From the NCBI GenBank assembly GCA_021778875.1, contig JAJYBT010000056.1:1-8834 (forward strand): a stretch of 8,834 nucleotides of DNA, given 5' to 3'. Source of the DNA: Acidobacteriota bacterium (GTDB lineage: Bacteria > Acidobacteriota > Terriglobia > Terriglobales > Acidobacteriaceae). This document shows positions 1-6,255 of this stretch, piece by piece. Made by a program: the position numbers and the translations under genes. The notes under the pieces are model-generated. The model had not been told where the DNA came from. It saw only the letters and a program-made list of their open reading frames with translations, and did not search any database. The first letter of the stretch is position 1, and every line of letters starts with the position of its first letter.

Positions 1-1037
1 TGACTTCGCAGTACAACACTCTGGAAGCGCAGGTGAATGCAGCAGGGTCAGGCGGCGCTGCGAATGGTACGAATACGCTGGCGGACATCAAGGACAGGGC
101 ATCAGAGCGACAGGTCCTGAGCATCTACGATGATCGCATTCAGACCGAGCAGCAACTGGCCGCGGTTTACGGCAGGTGGTCCGATCAGGTGCTGCTGCAG
201 CATCGCATTGTGCTGCATCTGATTCTGCAGTCGCTTGCGTTAATCCTGGTGATTCTGATCAGCATGCTGCTGGCCGATGCCCTGGTGCGCCTGCTGATGG
301 CGCGCCCCAATCTGGACCGGCGGCAGATGCATACGCTGCGCACGATCTTCGAGGTGAGCATCCAGGTGCTGGGAGCGCTGCTCATTCTGCTTGTCATCTT
401 CGGATCGCCGCAGCAGACGCCTACCATTCTGGGCCTGGCCACGGCAGCGCTCACCATCGCGCTGCAGGACTTCATCCTCGCATTTCTGGGGTGGTTTGTC
501 CTGATGGGCAAGAATGGCATTCACGTCGGCGACTGGGTGGAGATCAATGGCGTGGGCGGCGAGGTGATTGAGGTGGGGCTGTTCAGCACAACACTGCTGG
601 AGACAGGCACGCTGGCCGACAAGGGACTGCCGACCGGTCGCCGCATCGCGTTCATCAACAGCTTTGCAATTCGCGGGCAGTTCTTCAACTTCTCAACGGC
701 GGGGCAATGGATGTGGGATGAGATCAGCACAACCATGCCTGCGGGCAGTGATATTCACGCCGTGGCCGAGAACATGCACAAGATGGTGGAGGAAGAGACG
801 GCAGAGAATGTGCATGCGGCCGAGCAGGAGTGGAAGCGCGGCGCGCACGGAGACAGCCTTAGCCGATTCAGCGCGGCGCCGGTGGTGAATCTGCGTCCCT
901 CAGGCGGTGGCGCGACGGAAGTGGAGGTGCGGTACGTTACCCGAGCCTCAGGACGATTTGAAATGCGCAACCGGCTGTATCAGCGGATGGTGGATTTGCA
1001 GCAAGCTGTAAGCGCAAGGCCAGCCGTGGCGCAATAG
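1..1037 (+). CDS. MscS-family mechanosensitive ion channel, 5' partial
   Basis: The reading frame is open to the left edge (first full codon at base 3), so the gene starts outside the window; 344 residues are visible, ending at TAG 1035-1037. The visible N-terminal ~65 residues are hydrophilic and probably coiled-coil or periplasmic. Three hydrophobic segments follow, at about residues 68-98, 112-134 and 139-168. The last resembles the pore-lining TM3 of MscS (GLATAALTIALQDFILAF) and runs into the typical beta-domain start (HVGDWVEINGVGGEVIEVGL, ending near residue 193). A soluble alpha/beta tail completes the protein. By family it would be an inner-membrane channel that opens under membrane tension to release solutes on osmotic downshock. 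TM3 retains the small-residue and LQD pattern but lacks the Arg-Pro-Phe step often seen after it (here GKNGIHVGD). Gating properties cannot be read from this. It has no evident functional link to histidine synthesis and no convincing terminator of its own before the his promoter. Confidence 0.88.
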   Translation, partial: TSQYNTLEAQVNAAGSGGAANGTNTLADIKDRASERQVLSIYDDRIQTEQQLAAVYGRWSDQVLLQHRIVLHLILQSLALILVILISMLLADALVRLLMARPNLDRRQMHTLRTIFEVSIQVLGALLILLVIFGSPQQTPTILGLATAALTIALQDFILAFLGWFVLMGKNGIHVGDWVEINGVGGEVIEVGLFSTTLLETGTLADKGLPTGRRIAFINSFAIRGQFFNFSTAGQWMWDEISTTMPAGSDIHAVAENMHKMVEEETAENVHAAEQEWKRGAHGDSLSRFSAAPVVNLRPSGGGATEVEVRYVTRASGRFEMRNRLYQRMVDLQQAVSARPAVAQ

Positions 1038-1059
1038 GACGACCGCGTCTGCGGGCGTG

Positions 1060-1089
1060 TTGACAGGAGCAGAGTGCTGCATTTACGCT
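1060..1089 (+). promoter_or_regulatory. Candidate sigma70-type promoter of the his operon
   Basis: A perfect -35 consensus TTGACA (1060-1065) is followed after 18 bp by TACGCT (1084-1089), which keeps the first T, the second A and the final T of the -10 consensus. A start 7-10 nt after the -10 would fall at about 1096-1099, on or just before the ATG of the His-rich leader ORF at 1099. The site lies in the short spacer after the mscS stop, where a his promoter is expected. The -10 is only 3 of 6, so the exact start is inferred. Confidence 0.6.
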
Positions 1090-1098
1090 GTTTTGTAG

Positions 1099-1176
1099 AT
1101 GCAGAGCCACCGCCATCACGGTCACCATCACCATCATGGACATACCATGTCGGCGGACTGCTGTGGCCTGAGCTAA
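1099..1176 (+). CDS. hisL: Histidine-rich leader peptide of the his attenuator
   Basis: A 26-codon ORF (ATG 1099, TAA 1174-1176) encodes 25 residues, 9 of them His, at positions 4, 6, 7, 9-13 and 15 (core HHGHHHHHGH). The His codons mix CAC and CAT, which argues for selection on the amino acid and against a simple trinucleotide repeat. The tail reads TMSADCCGLS. Placement between a promoter and an intrinsic terminator 25 nt beyond its stop, directly ahead of hisI-hisG, matches the hisL leader of enterobacteria: translation senses charged tRNA-His. The start is forced, because TAG (1096-1098) immediately precedes the ATG in frame. There is no Shine-Dalgarno in the usual window; the nearest purine tract (AGGAG, 1065-1069) is about 29 nt away and overlaps the -35. 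The predicted transcription start suggests a leaderless mRNA. Role inferred from architecture; the gene symbol is by analogy. It could instead be a metal-binding micropeptide, which I find less likely. Confidence 0.85.
   Translation: MQSHRHHGHHHHHGHTMSADCCGLS
1110..1156 (+). promoter_or_regulatory. Possible protector (1:2) hairpin within the leader ORF
   Basis: CCGCC (1110-1114) can pair with GGCGG (1152-1156), and inside it CATGG (1135-1139) pairs with CCATG (1145-1149) around the loop ACATA. Both stems sequester part of the segment used as the antiterminator left arm (1148-1156), so in an untranslated transcript they would favour the terminator. This is the usual 1:2 structure of amino-acid attenuators. 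The stems are only 5 bp each, so the fold is plausible but not certain. Confidence 0.45.
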
Positions 1177-1214
1177 ACGGCCAGAGAGATTCAGAACTAC
1201 CAAGCCCGCCGGCA
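1148..1214 (+). promoter_or_regulatory. Antiterminator pairing of the his attenuator
   Basis: UGUCGGCGG (1148-1156) can pair with CCGCCGGCA (1206-1214) as 9 continuous pairs, one of them U-G. The right arm contains most of the terminator's left arm (1202-1213), so the two structures exclude each other. Between the arms UGGCC (1164-1168) can pair with GGCCA (1179-1183), a nested hairpin that would bring the arms together and holds the leader stop codon in its loop. The left arm starts 5 nt after the last His codon (1141-1143): free when a ribosome stalls within the His run, covered when it reaches the stop. Base pairing is seen directly; the switching is inferred. Confidence 0.7.
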
Positions 1215-1234
1215 ACCCTGCCGACGGGCTTTTT
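1202..1234 (+). terminator. Intrinsic terminator (attenuator) before hisI
   Basis: AAGCCCGCCGGC (1202-1213) and GCCGACGGGCTT (1220-1231) form a 12-position stem with a single C-A mismatch and a 6-nt loop (AACCCT). The T run is 1230-1234, its first two bases lying in the stem. It is a strong GC-rich intrinsic terminator placed 62 nt upstream of hisI, not at the end of a gene. It starts 25 nt after the leader ORF stop, so a ribosome released there would not block it. It may also end transcripts reading through from mscS. Confidence 0.85.
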
Positions 1235-1296
1235 CATGCGCGGCATGTGTTGTCCCATACAAACAACGAAAAAAGGACCAGGAAGCCAGGAAGAAG

Positions 1297-1656
1297 ATGA
1301 GCAACGAGACCCCGAAGATTGATTTTGAAAAGATGGACGGCCTGGTGCCGGGCATTGTGCAGGACGCCCGCACAGGCGAGGTACTGATGCTGGGATTTCT
1401 GAACCCGATCAGTTATGCGAAGACGTTGGAGAGCGGCTATGTCACGTTCTGGAGCCGCACCCGCCAGAAGCTGTGGATGAAGGGCGAGAGCAGTGGCAAC
1501 CGCCTGCGCATTGTCTCCGCATCTACAGACTGCGACAACGACACGCTGCTCTTCCGCGTTGAGGTGGAAGGCGACGGCCTGGTGTGCCACGAGGGCACCG
1601 TAAGCTGCTTTACCCGGCCCATTGCAAAAGAAGAAATGGAGGCGAACCGTGGCTAA
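1297..1656 (+). CDS. hisI: Phosphoribosyl-AMP cyclohydrolase (HisI)
   Basis: Cytoplasmic zinc enzyme of histidine synthesis step 3: opens the adenine ring of phosphoribosyl-AMP to give ProFAR. The 119-residue protein has the family signature [17 protein letters not shown] (52-68), the metal-binding DCDND (78-82) and CHEGTVSCF (97-105); C79, C97 and C104 match the zinc cysteines. It is monofunctional: the PRA-pyrophosphatase (HisE) domain fused behind it in E. coli is absent. The ATG is preceded by AGGAAG (1288-1293), part of a tandem CCAGGAAG duplication (1278-1285 and 1286-1293). It is the first structural gene after the attenuator, and its end overlaps hisG by 8 nt. First position is unusual, since hisI is often last in his operons. 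Confidence 0.96.
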   Translation: MSNETPKIDFEKMDGLVPGIVQDARTGEVLMLGFLNPISYAKTLESGYVTFWSRTRQKLWMKGESSGNRLRIVSASTDCDNDTLLFRVEVEGDGLVCHEGTVSCFTRPIAKEEMEANRG

Positions 1657-2524
1657 TAAACTTCGTCTTGGACTGCCCAAGGGCAGCCTGCAGGACGCTA
1701 CGATTGCTTTGTTCAAGCGCGCGGGCTGGAACATCTATGCCGACGGCCGTTCTTACTTTCCTTCTGTTGACGACAGCGAGCTGGAGTGCATGCTGATTCG
1801 CGCGCAGGAGATGGCGCGCTATGTCGATCACGGCGTACTGGATGCCGGGCTCACTGGAATTGATTGGGTGGTTGAGAGCGGTCTGGATGTCACCAGCGTG
1901 ACGTCGCTAACCTATGCCAAGCAGAGCCGCCGCAAGGTTCGCTGGGTGCTGGCCGTGCCGGAAGGAAGCGGGTACGAGAAGGCTGAGGACCTGGAAGGCA
2001 AGATCATCGCCACCGAGCTTGTCGAAGTGACCAAGCGCTACTTCGCTGACAAGGGTGTCAACGTGAGAGTGGAGTTCAGCTGGGGAGCCACGGAAGTGAA
2101 GCCGCCCACGCTGGCCGATGCCATTGTCGAAGTGACGGAGACTGGCAGCTCGCTGAAGGCAAATCATCTGAAGATTATCGACACGGTGATGGAGAGCGAG
2201 ACGCACCTGATCGCTGGCAAGGCGGCGCTTGCCGATGAGTGGAAACGAACGAAGATTGATCAGATTGCGATGATGCTGCGCGGAGCGATTGATGCACAGT
2301 CGCAGGTCGGGCTGATGCTGAATGTCCGAGTGGAGCAGCTGGACGGCGTGCTTGCCGTATTGCCTGCGCTGAACTCGCCCACCGTGTCGCACCTGAGCAA
2401 CTCGGAGTGGGTTGCAGTGAACACGATTGTGGAGGAGCGTGTTGCTCGCGATGTGATTCCGCGCCTGAAGGCCGCCGGGGCAACGGGCATTGTGGAGTAC
2501 CCGCTGAACAAGGTCGTGCTGTAG
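1649..2524 (+). CDS. hisG: ATP phosphoribosyltransferase, long form (HisG)
   Basis: Catalyses the first committed step, joining ATP and PRPP to give phosphoribosyl-ATP; normally feedback-inhibited by histidine. The protein is 291 residues: an N-terminal two-lobe catalytic part opening [11 protein letters not shown] (5-15), a PRPP-binding stretch [14 protein letters not shown] (146-159) followed by ETGSSL (164-169), and a C-terminal ACT-like regulatory domain from about residue 208 to the end. This length marks the HisG-long type, which does not need the HisZ partner. The start chosen is GTG 1649, with GGAGG at 1638-1642 six bases upstream; translation then begins [12 protein letters not shown], the expected family N-terminus. 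An in-frame ATG at 1622 would add nine residues lying wholly within hisI and has no good ribosome site. The start overlaps hisI by 8 nt, suggesting translational coupling. Confidence 0.96.
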   Translation: MANKLRLGLPKGSLQDATIALFKRAGWNIYADGRSYFPSVDDSELECMLIRAQEMARYVDHGVLDAGLTGIDWVVESGLDVTSVTSLTYAKQSRRKVRWVLAVPEGSGYEKAEDLEGKIIATELVEVTKRYFADKGVNVRVEFSWGATEVKPPTLADAIVEVTETGSSLKANHLKIIDTVMESETHLIAGKAALADEWKRTKIDQIAMMLRGAIDAQSQVGLMLNVRVEQLDGVLAVLPALNSPTVSHLSNSEWVAVNTIVEERVARDVIPRLKAAGATGIVEYPLNKVVL

Positions 2525-2644
2525 GGCGGCTTATTCAAGCGCAGAGAAGCGCTGATCATGTGGAGCGGCTCTTATGCAGCATGGAGCCGCTCACAGAGGC
2601 TTGAGATTGATCATGGGGAATGCGGGTTCTATCAGGAGCAGGCA
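2525..2644 (+). promoter_or_regulatory. hisG-hisD spacer with RNA hairpins
   Basis: This 120-nt spacer is the only real gap inside the operon. GAGCGGCTC (2563-2571) pairs perfectly with GAGCCGCTC (2584-2592) around a 12-nt loop that itself contains ATG/CAT arms. A smaller hairpin is AGCGC (2538-2542) with GCGCT (2549-2553). The octamer TGATCATG occurs twice, at 2553-2560 and 2608-2615. No T run follows the hairpins, so they are unlikely to be terminators. They may act in mRNA processing or stability, or set the HisG to HisD ratio. I see no convincing internal promoter. Confidence 0.5.
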
Positions 2645-3934
2645 ATGAAGCTGATTCGGACCAGTGGGAAAGGCGCGCAGGCATCGGCGCAGGTGCTCGC
2701 GACGCTTGAGCGGCGCGGCGGCACCTCGCTTGAGTCGGTGCAGCCTGCCGTCCGTCGCATTGTGACCGCAGTGCGCCGGCAGGGAGATCGTGCACTCTTC
2801 CGCTTTGCACGGCAATTCGATGGGCTTGCGGGGCCGGCTCAGTTTCGTATTTCGCAGGACGAGATGCGCGCCGCATGGGATGCGACGGATCCGCTGCTGC
2901 GGGATGCGCTTGCAAAGGCTGCCGCGCAGATTCGCAAATTTGCGCAGCGGCAGATGCCCGGCTCGTGGAGCAAGACGGCGGGGAATGGTCTTATCACCGG
3001 CCAGTTGGTGCGGCCCATTGCGTCGGTTGGATGCTATGTTCCCAGCGGTCGCCATCCGCTGCCTTCCACTCTGCTGATGACCGCGATTCCCGCGCAGGTT
3101 GCGGGTGTGGAGCGCATTGTTGCAATTTCACCCAGGCCTGCACAGGAGACGCTGGCGGCCGCGCACCTGCTGGGAATCCGCGAGTTTTATCGGGTGGGCG
3201 GCGCGCACGGCGTGGCTGCTCTGGCCTATGGCACAGAGAGCCTGCCGCGTGTGGACAAGATTGTTGGCCCCGGCAACCTGTTTGTGACTGCGGCCAAGCG
3301 CATGGTGGCCTTTGATTGCGCGATCGACATGCTCGCAGGGCCTACAGAGATTGTGGTCACCAGTGAGCGCGGCACCGCAGCGGGCATTGCGTCGGACCTG
3401 GTTGCGCAGGCTGAGCATGATCCGGAGGCGCTGGCCGTGTTCATCACCACGCAGATGGAACTGGCGAAAGAGGTGATTGCGGAAACGCACGCGCGCAGCC
3501 AAGACAATGCGGTGGCACGAAAGGCTCTGGAACGCAATGGAGTGGTCGTTGTTGCGAAGAATATTGCAGAGGCGCGGGAGATAACGAATCGTCTGGCGCC
3601 TGAGCATCTTACGGTGGATGCGGCCAGCGACCTGGACTGGGTTCACAATGCAGGCTCTGTGTTTGTAGGCCGTTGGTCGGCACAGCCGATGGGCGATTAC
3701 ATCTCCGGGCCCAATCACACGCTGCCGACCGGGGGCATGGCTCGCGTGCGCGGCGGCTTGAGCGTGAACGACTTCGTCAAGCTGATTACCGTGCAGGAGT
3801 ACTCTGCCGATGGCATGCGCGCACTGGGGCCGAAGGCCGCGTTGCTGGCGGAGGCGGAGGGTCTTGTGGGCCATGCCGAGGCGATTCGAACGCGCCTGCG
3901 CAGAGCGAAGGTGCAGAGGAGGCCTCGTGGTTAA
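2645..3934 (+). CDS. hisD: Histidinol dehydrogenase (HisD)
   Basis: Performs the last two steps, oxidising L-histidinol to histidinal and then histidine with two NAD+; zinc-dependent, cytoplasmic, dimeric. The 429-residue product has the full family length and signature: GGAHGVAALAYGTE (185-198), VDKIVGPGN (203-211), zinc ligands Q255 and H258 in AQAEHD, D351 in MGDYISGPNHTLPTGG, and H410 near the C-terminus. The catalytic pair E320-H321 sits in APEHL. The ATG at 2645 has AGGAG (2634-2638) six bases upstream and gives a normal N-terminus. An in-frame ATG at 2558 would add 29 residues running through the spacer hairpin and is rejected. The 3' end overlaps hisC by 8 nt. Nothing essential is missing. 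Confidence 0.97.
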   Translation: MKLIRTSGKGAQASAQVLATLERRGGTSLESVQPAVRRIVTAVRRQGDRALFRFARQFDGLAGPAQFRISQDEMRAAWDATDPLLRDALAKAAAQIRKFAQRQMPGSWSKTAGNGLITGQLVRPIASVGCYVPSGRHPLPSTLLMTAIPAQVAGVERIVAISPRPAQETLAAAHLLGIREFYRVGGAHGVAALAYGTESLPRVDKIVGPGNLFVTAAKRMVAFDCAIDMLAGPTEIVVTSERGTAAGIASDLVAQAEHDPEALAVFITTQMELAKEVIAETHARSQDNAVARKALERNGVVVVAKNIAEAREITNRLAPEHLTVDAASDLDWVHNAGSVFVGRWSAQPMGDYISGPNHTLPTGGMARVRGGLSVNDFVKLITVQEYSADGMRALGPKAALLAEAEGLVGHAEAIRTRLRRAKVQRRPRG

Positions 3935-5021
3935 CGACGCGAATGCTTTGTATCCGGCGCCCCGCGCACGCGTGCAGGCGATGAAGGAGTATCACCCTCC
4001 GCTTGGCAGCCGCGATGCGCTGCGACTGGACTTCAATGAAAATACGCTGGCCTGCTCGCCCAGGGTGCGCGAGGTTCTGGGCTGCGTGTCTACGGGCCAT
4101 TTGACGCGTTATCCGGAGCGGGAACCTGTTGAGGCCATGGTGGCGGCACATCTGGGCGTGCAGCCGCTACAGGTGGTTTTGACGAATGGAGTGGATGAGG
4201 CGATTCACGTCCTGTTCGAAGCATTTTTAGACGAGGGGGATGAACTGCTGTTGCCCGTGCCGACGTACACGATGTACGAGGTGTATGCGTCTGCCACGGA
4301 TGCGCGGGTGATTGCGGTGCAGGCTGCGGACGATCTGCAGTTTCCCTTCGAGCGCCTTCTGGCGGCCATCACAGAGTGCACGAAGATCATTGCGATTGCC
4401 AATCCGAACAGCCCAGCCGGATCGGTGGCCACGCGGGAACAGATACTGGAGATTGCGAAACGCGCGCCGAATGCAGTGTTGTTGATCGATGAGGCCTACT
4501 TCCATTTTTATGGTGAGACGGTACTGGATCTTGTCGGCACGGTTCCAAACCTGGTGGTAGCGCGCACGTTTTCCAAGGCGTATGGCCTTGCGGGTCTGCG
4601 CCTGGGATTGCTTGCGGCAGACGCTGGCGTGGTGCGCTGGATTCGTCGTGTGCTTTCGCCCTACAGCGTGAACTCGCTGGCGCTTGCGTGCCTGCCGGCA
4701 GCGCTTGAGGATCAGAGCTATCTGGACTGGTACGTGGCGGAGGTGCTGGCCGCACGCACTGAGTTTGAATCGGCTCTGGATGCGGCAGGAGTGCGCCGCT
4801 GGCCGAGTCGCGCGAATTTTGTGCTTGTGGAGATTGGCCCGCAGCACAAGGAGTTTACAGCGAAGATGCACGCAGCCGGCGTGCTGGTACGCGACCGGTC
4901 GAGCGATCCCGGTTGCGATGGGCGCGTGCGCATCACCATTGGAACCCGGCAGCAGATGCAGCAGGCGGCACAGGCCCTGAACGAAACACTGGCGGCATTA
5001 CGAGCCGGAATCGAGGCGTAA
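3927..5021 (+). CDS. hisC: Histidinol-phosphate aminotransferase (HisC)
   Basis: PLP enzyme of step 7, converting imidazole acetol phosphate plus glutamate to histidinol phosphate and 2-oxoglutarate. The 364-residue protein shows the HisC N-terminal LDFNENT (34-40), [10 protein letters not shown] (157-166), DEAYFHF (188-194), the Schiff-base lysine K217 in [17 protein letters not shown]225, and the substrate-phosphate region around R334 (GRVRITIGT). The start chosen is GTG 3927, with AGGAGG at 3917-3922 four bases upstream, a slightly tight spacing. It overlaps the hisD stop by 8 nt, the same arrangement as hisI/hisG. A downstream ATG at 3981 is possible but would remove 18 residues, including part of the usual N-terminal segment. 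The stop overlaps the hisB ATG by one base (TAATG). Confidence 0.95.
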   Translation: MVNDANALYPAPRARVQAMKEYHPPLGSRDALRLDFNENTLACSPRVREVLGCVSTGHLTRYPEREPVEAMVAAHLGVQPLQVVLTNGVDEAIHVLFEAFLDEGDELLLPVPTYTMYEVYASATDARVIAVQAADDLQFPFERLLAAITECTKIIAIANPNSPAGSVATREQILEIAKRAPNAVLLIDEAYFHFYGETVLDLVGTVPNLVVARTFSKAYGLAGLRLGLLAADAGVVRWIRRVLSPYSVNSLALACLPAALEDQSYLDWYVAEVLAARTEFESALDAAGVRRWPSRANFVLVEIGPQHKEFTAKMHAAGVLVRDRSSDPGCDGRVRITIGTRQQMQQAAQALNETLAALRAGIEA

Positions 5022-5638
5022 TGACAAGGACGGAAGGGAATGCCCAGAGCTTGCGCACGGCGAGCTTTGAGCGCAACACGACAGAGACGAAGATTGCGAT
5101 CCGGCTGACGATCGAGGGCGGCGGCCACTACAAGGTGTCCACGGGCATTCGATTTTTTGATCACATGCTGGAGCTGTTCACGCGCCACGGAGCCTTTGAT
5201 CTGGAGCTGAAGTGCGACGGCGATCTGGATGTGGATCAGCATCACACGGTGGAGGATGTGGGCATTGCGCTGGGCGAGGCCTTCGATCGCGCCCTGGGGG
5301 ATAAGCGGGGCATTCTGCGCGCGGGATATTTTCTGATGCCGATGGACGAGACGCTTGCCATCGCAGCTGTAGATCTGAGCGGCCGCGCGGCATTTGCCGT
5401 GGACACGAAGGTTCGCACGCGCCTGGTGGGCGACCTGCAGACCGAGCTGGTCACGGATTTCTTTGAGGGATTTGCGCGCGGGGCCAGGGCGAATGTGCAC
5501 GTCAAGACCATGTATGGCCGCTCGAATCACCACAAGATTGAGGCGATCTTCAAGGCGTTTGCCAGAGCGCTGCGCGTGGCCTGCTCGCGCGATCAGCAAC
5601 TGGGCGAGATGCTGCCTTCGACAAAGGGACTGCTCTGA
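5021..5638 (+). CDS. hisB: Imidazoleglycerol-phosphate dehydratase (HisB, monofunctional)
   Basis: Mn-dependent dehydratase of step 6, turning imidazole glycerol phosphate into imidazole acetol phosphate. At 205 residues it is the monofunctional form; no N-terminal HAD-type histidinol-phosphatase domain is present, unlike E. coli HisB. Signatures are clear: [13 protein letters not shown] (45-57), [16 protein letters not shown] (72-87), MDETLA (108-113) and [19 protein letters not shown] (166-184), which supply the His/Glu metal ligands. The N-terminal ~12 residues are poorly conserved. The ATG shares one base with the hisC stop and has GAGG (5013-5016) upstream; the stop in turn shares one base with the hisH ATG (TGATG). 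Histidinol-phosphate dephosphorylation must come from another locus. Confidence 0.97.
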   Translation: MTRTEGNAQSLRTASFERNTTETKIAIRLTIEGGGHYKVSTGIRFFDHMLELFTRHGAFDLELKCDGDLDVDQHHTVEDVGIALGEAFDRALGDKRGILRAGYFLMPMDETLAIAAVDLSGRAAFAVDTKVRTRLVGDLQTELVTDFFEGFARGARANVHVKTMYGRSNHHKIEAIFKAFARALRVACSRDQQLGEMLPSTKGLL

Positions 5639-6255
5639 TGCGCGTGACGGTGATTGATTACAAGGCCGGGAATCTGACCTCTGTGCTCAAGGCGCTGCGG
5701 CATCTGGGCGCGGAGGCTGAGGTGACTGACGGGCCCGGACCTGTGCAGAGCGCCGAGCGGATTGTGCTGCCGGGCGTGGGACATTTTGCCGCAACGGAAC
5801 GGCTGGATGCGAACGGGCTTACGCCCGCGATTCGCGCGGCCATTGCGCGCAGCGTTCCATTTCTCGGCATCTGTGTTGGCATGCAATGGCTCTTTGCGGG
5901 ATCGAGCGAAGCGCCGGCGCAGCCTGGGCTGGCGCAGTTCGCCGAGGTTTGCACGCGCTTTCCGGAGGGCTCGGAGAAGGTTCCGCACGTGGGTTGGAAC
6001 TCGCTGGAAGTGAGCCCGCGATCGCATCTGCTTGCGGGCGTGCAGAGCGGTGAGTTCGTCTACTTTACGCACTCGTACAAGGCGCCGGTAACGGAGAACA
6101 CTGCGGCCGTTACGCACTATATTGAGCCGTTTGCCGCGGCTGTTGAAGAGCGCAATGTGATGGGCGTTCAGTTTCATCCGGAGAAGTCCGGCGCGACCGG
6201 ATTGCGGATTCTGCAGAATTTTCTGGAGTGGAAGCCCAAGGAGAGCGCATGCTGA
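5638..6255 (+). CDS. hisH: Imidazole glycerol phosphate synthase, glutaminase subunit (HisH)
   Basis: Class I glutamine amidotransferase subunit. It releases ammonia from glutamine and channels it to HisF for step 5 (PRFAR to imidazole glycerol phosphate plus AICAR). The protein is 205 residues. Its nucleophile C79 is in [11 protein letters not shown], the oxyanion-strand motif is LPGVGHF (44-50), and the triad partners are H180 and E182 in [10 protein letters not shown]. The N-terminus [12 protein letters not shown] is typical. The ATG shares its first base with the hisB stop; AAAGGGA (5623-5629) provides a ribosome site. The 3' end overlaps hisF by 7 nt, as expected for two subunits made in equal amounts. 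Confidence 0.96.
   Translation: MRVTVIDYKAGNLTSVLKALRHLGAEAEVTDGPGPVQSAERIVLPGVGHFAATERLDANGLTPAIRAAIARSVPFLGICVGMQWLFAGSSEAPAQPGLAQFAEVCTRFPEGSEKVPHVGWNSLEVSPRSHLLAGVQSGEFVYFTHSYKAPVTENTAAVTHYIEPFAAAVEERNVMGVQFHPEKSGATGLRILQNFLEWKPKESAC

Noticed and set aside
1108..1143. CAC/CAT run as a microsatellite or encoded purification tag
   Set aside because: Codons alternate irregularly, are broken by Gly and Arg codons, and sit in a complete attenuator architecture, so a repeat expansion or artificial His tag is a poorer explanation.
980..1258. Reverse-strand 92-codon ORF across the leader
   Set aside because: Its Asp/Gly-rich stretch (HDGDGDRDGG) is simply the antisense of the His codons; no promoter or ribosome site supports it.
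1074..1322. An 82-codon + strand ORF spanning the leader region
   Set aside because: It is in a different frame from the His-rich leader ORF, runs through the terminator into hisI, is Pro/Ser-rich with no family look, and has no good ribosome site.
2563..2592. hisG-hisD hairpin as an intrinsic terminator
   Set aside because: No T run follows the stem, and hisD lies in the same operon just downstream.
2558..2644. N-terminal extension of HisD from ATG 2558
   Set aside because: The 29 extra residues run through the hairpin and resemble nothing in HisD; ATG 2645 has a good AGGAG site and gives the normal N-terminus.
4718..5599. Reverse-strand 293-codon ORF opposite hisC/hisB
   Set aside because: Antisense shadow of two clearly identified enzymes, with no motif of its own.
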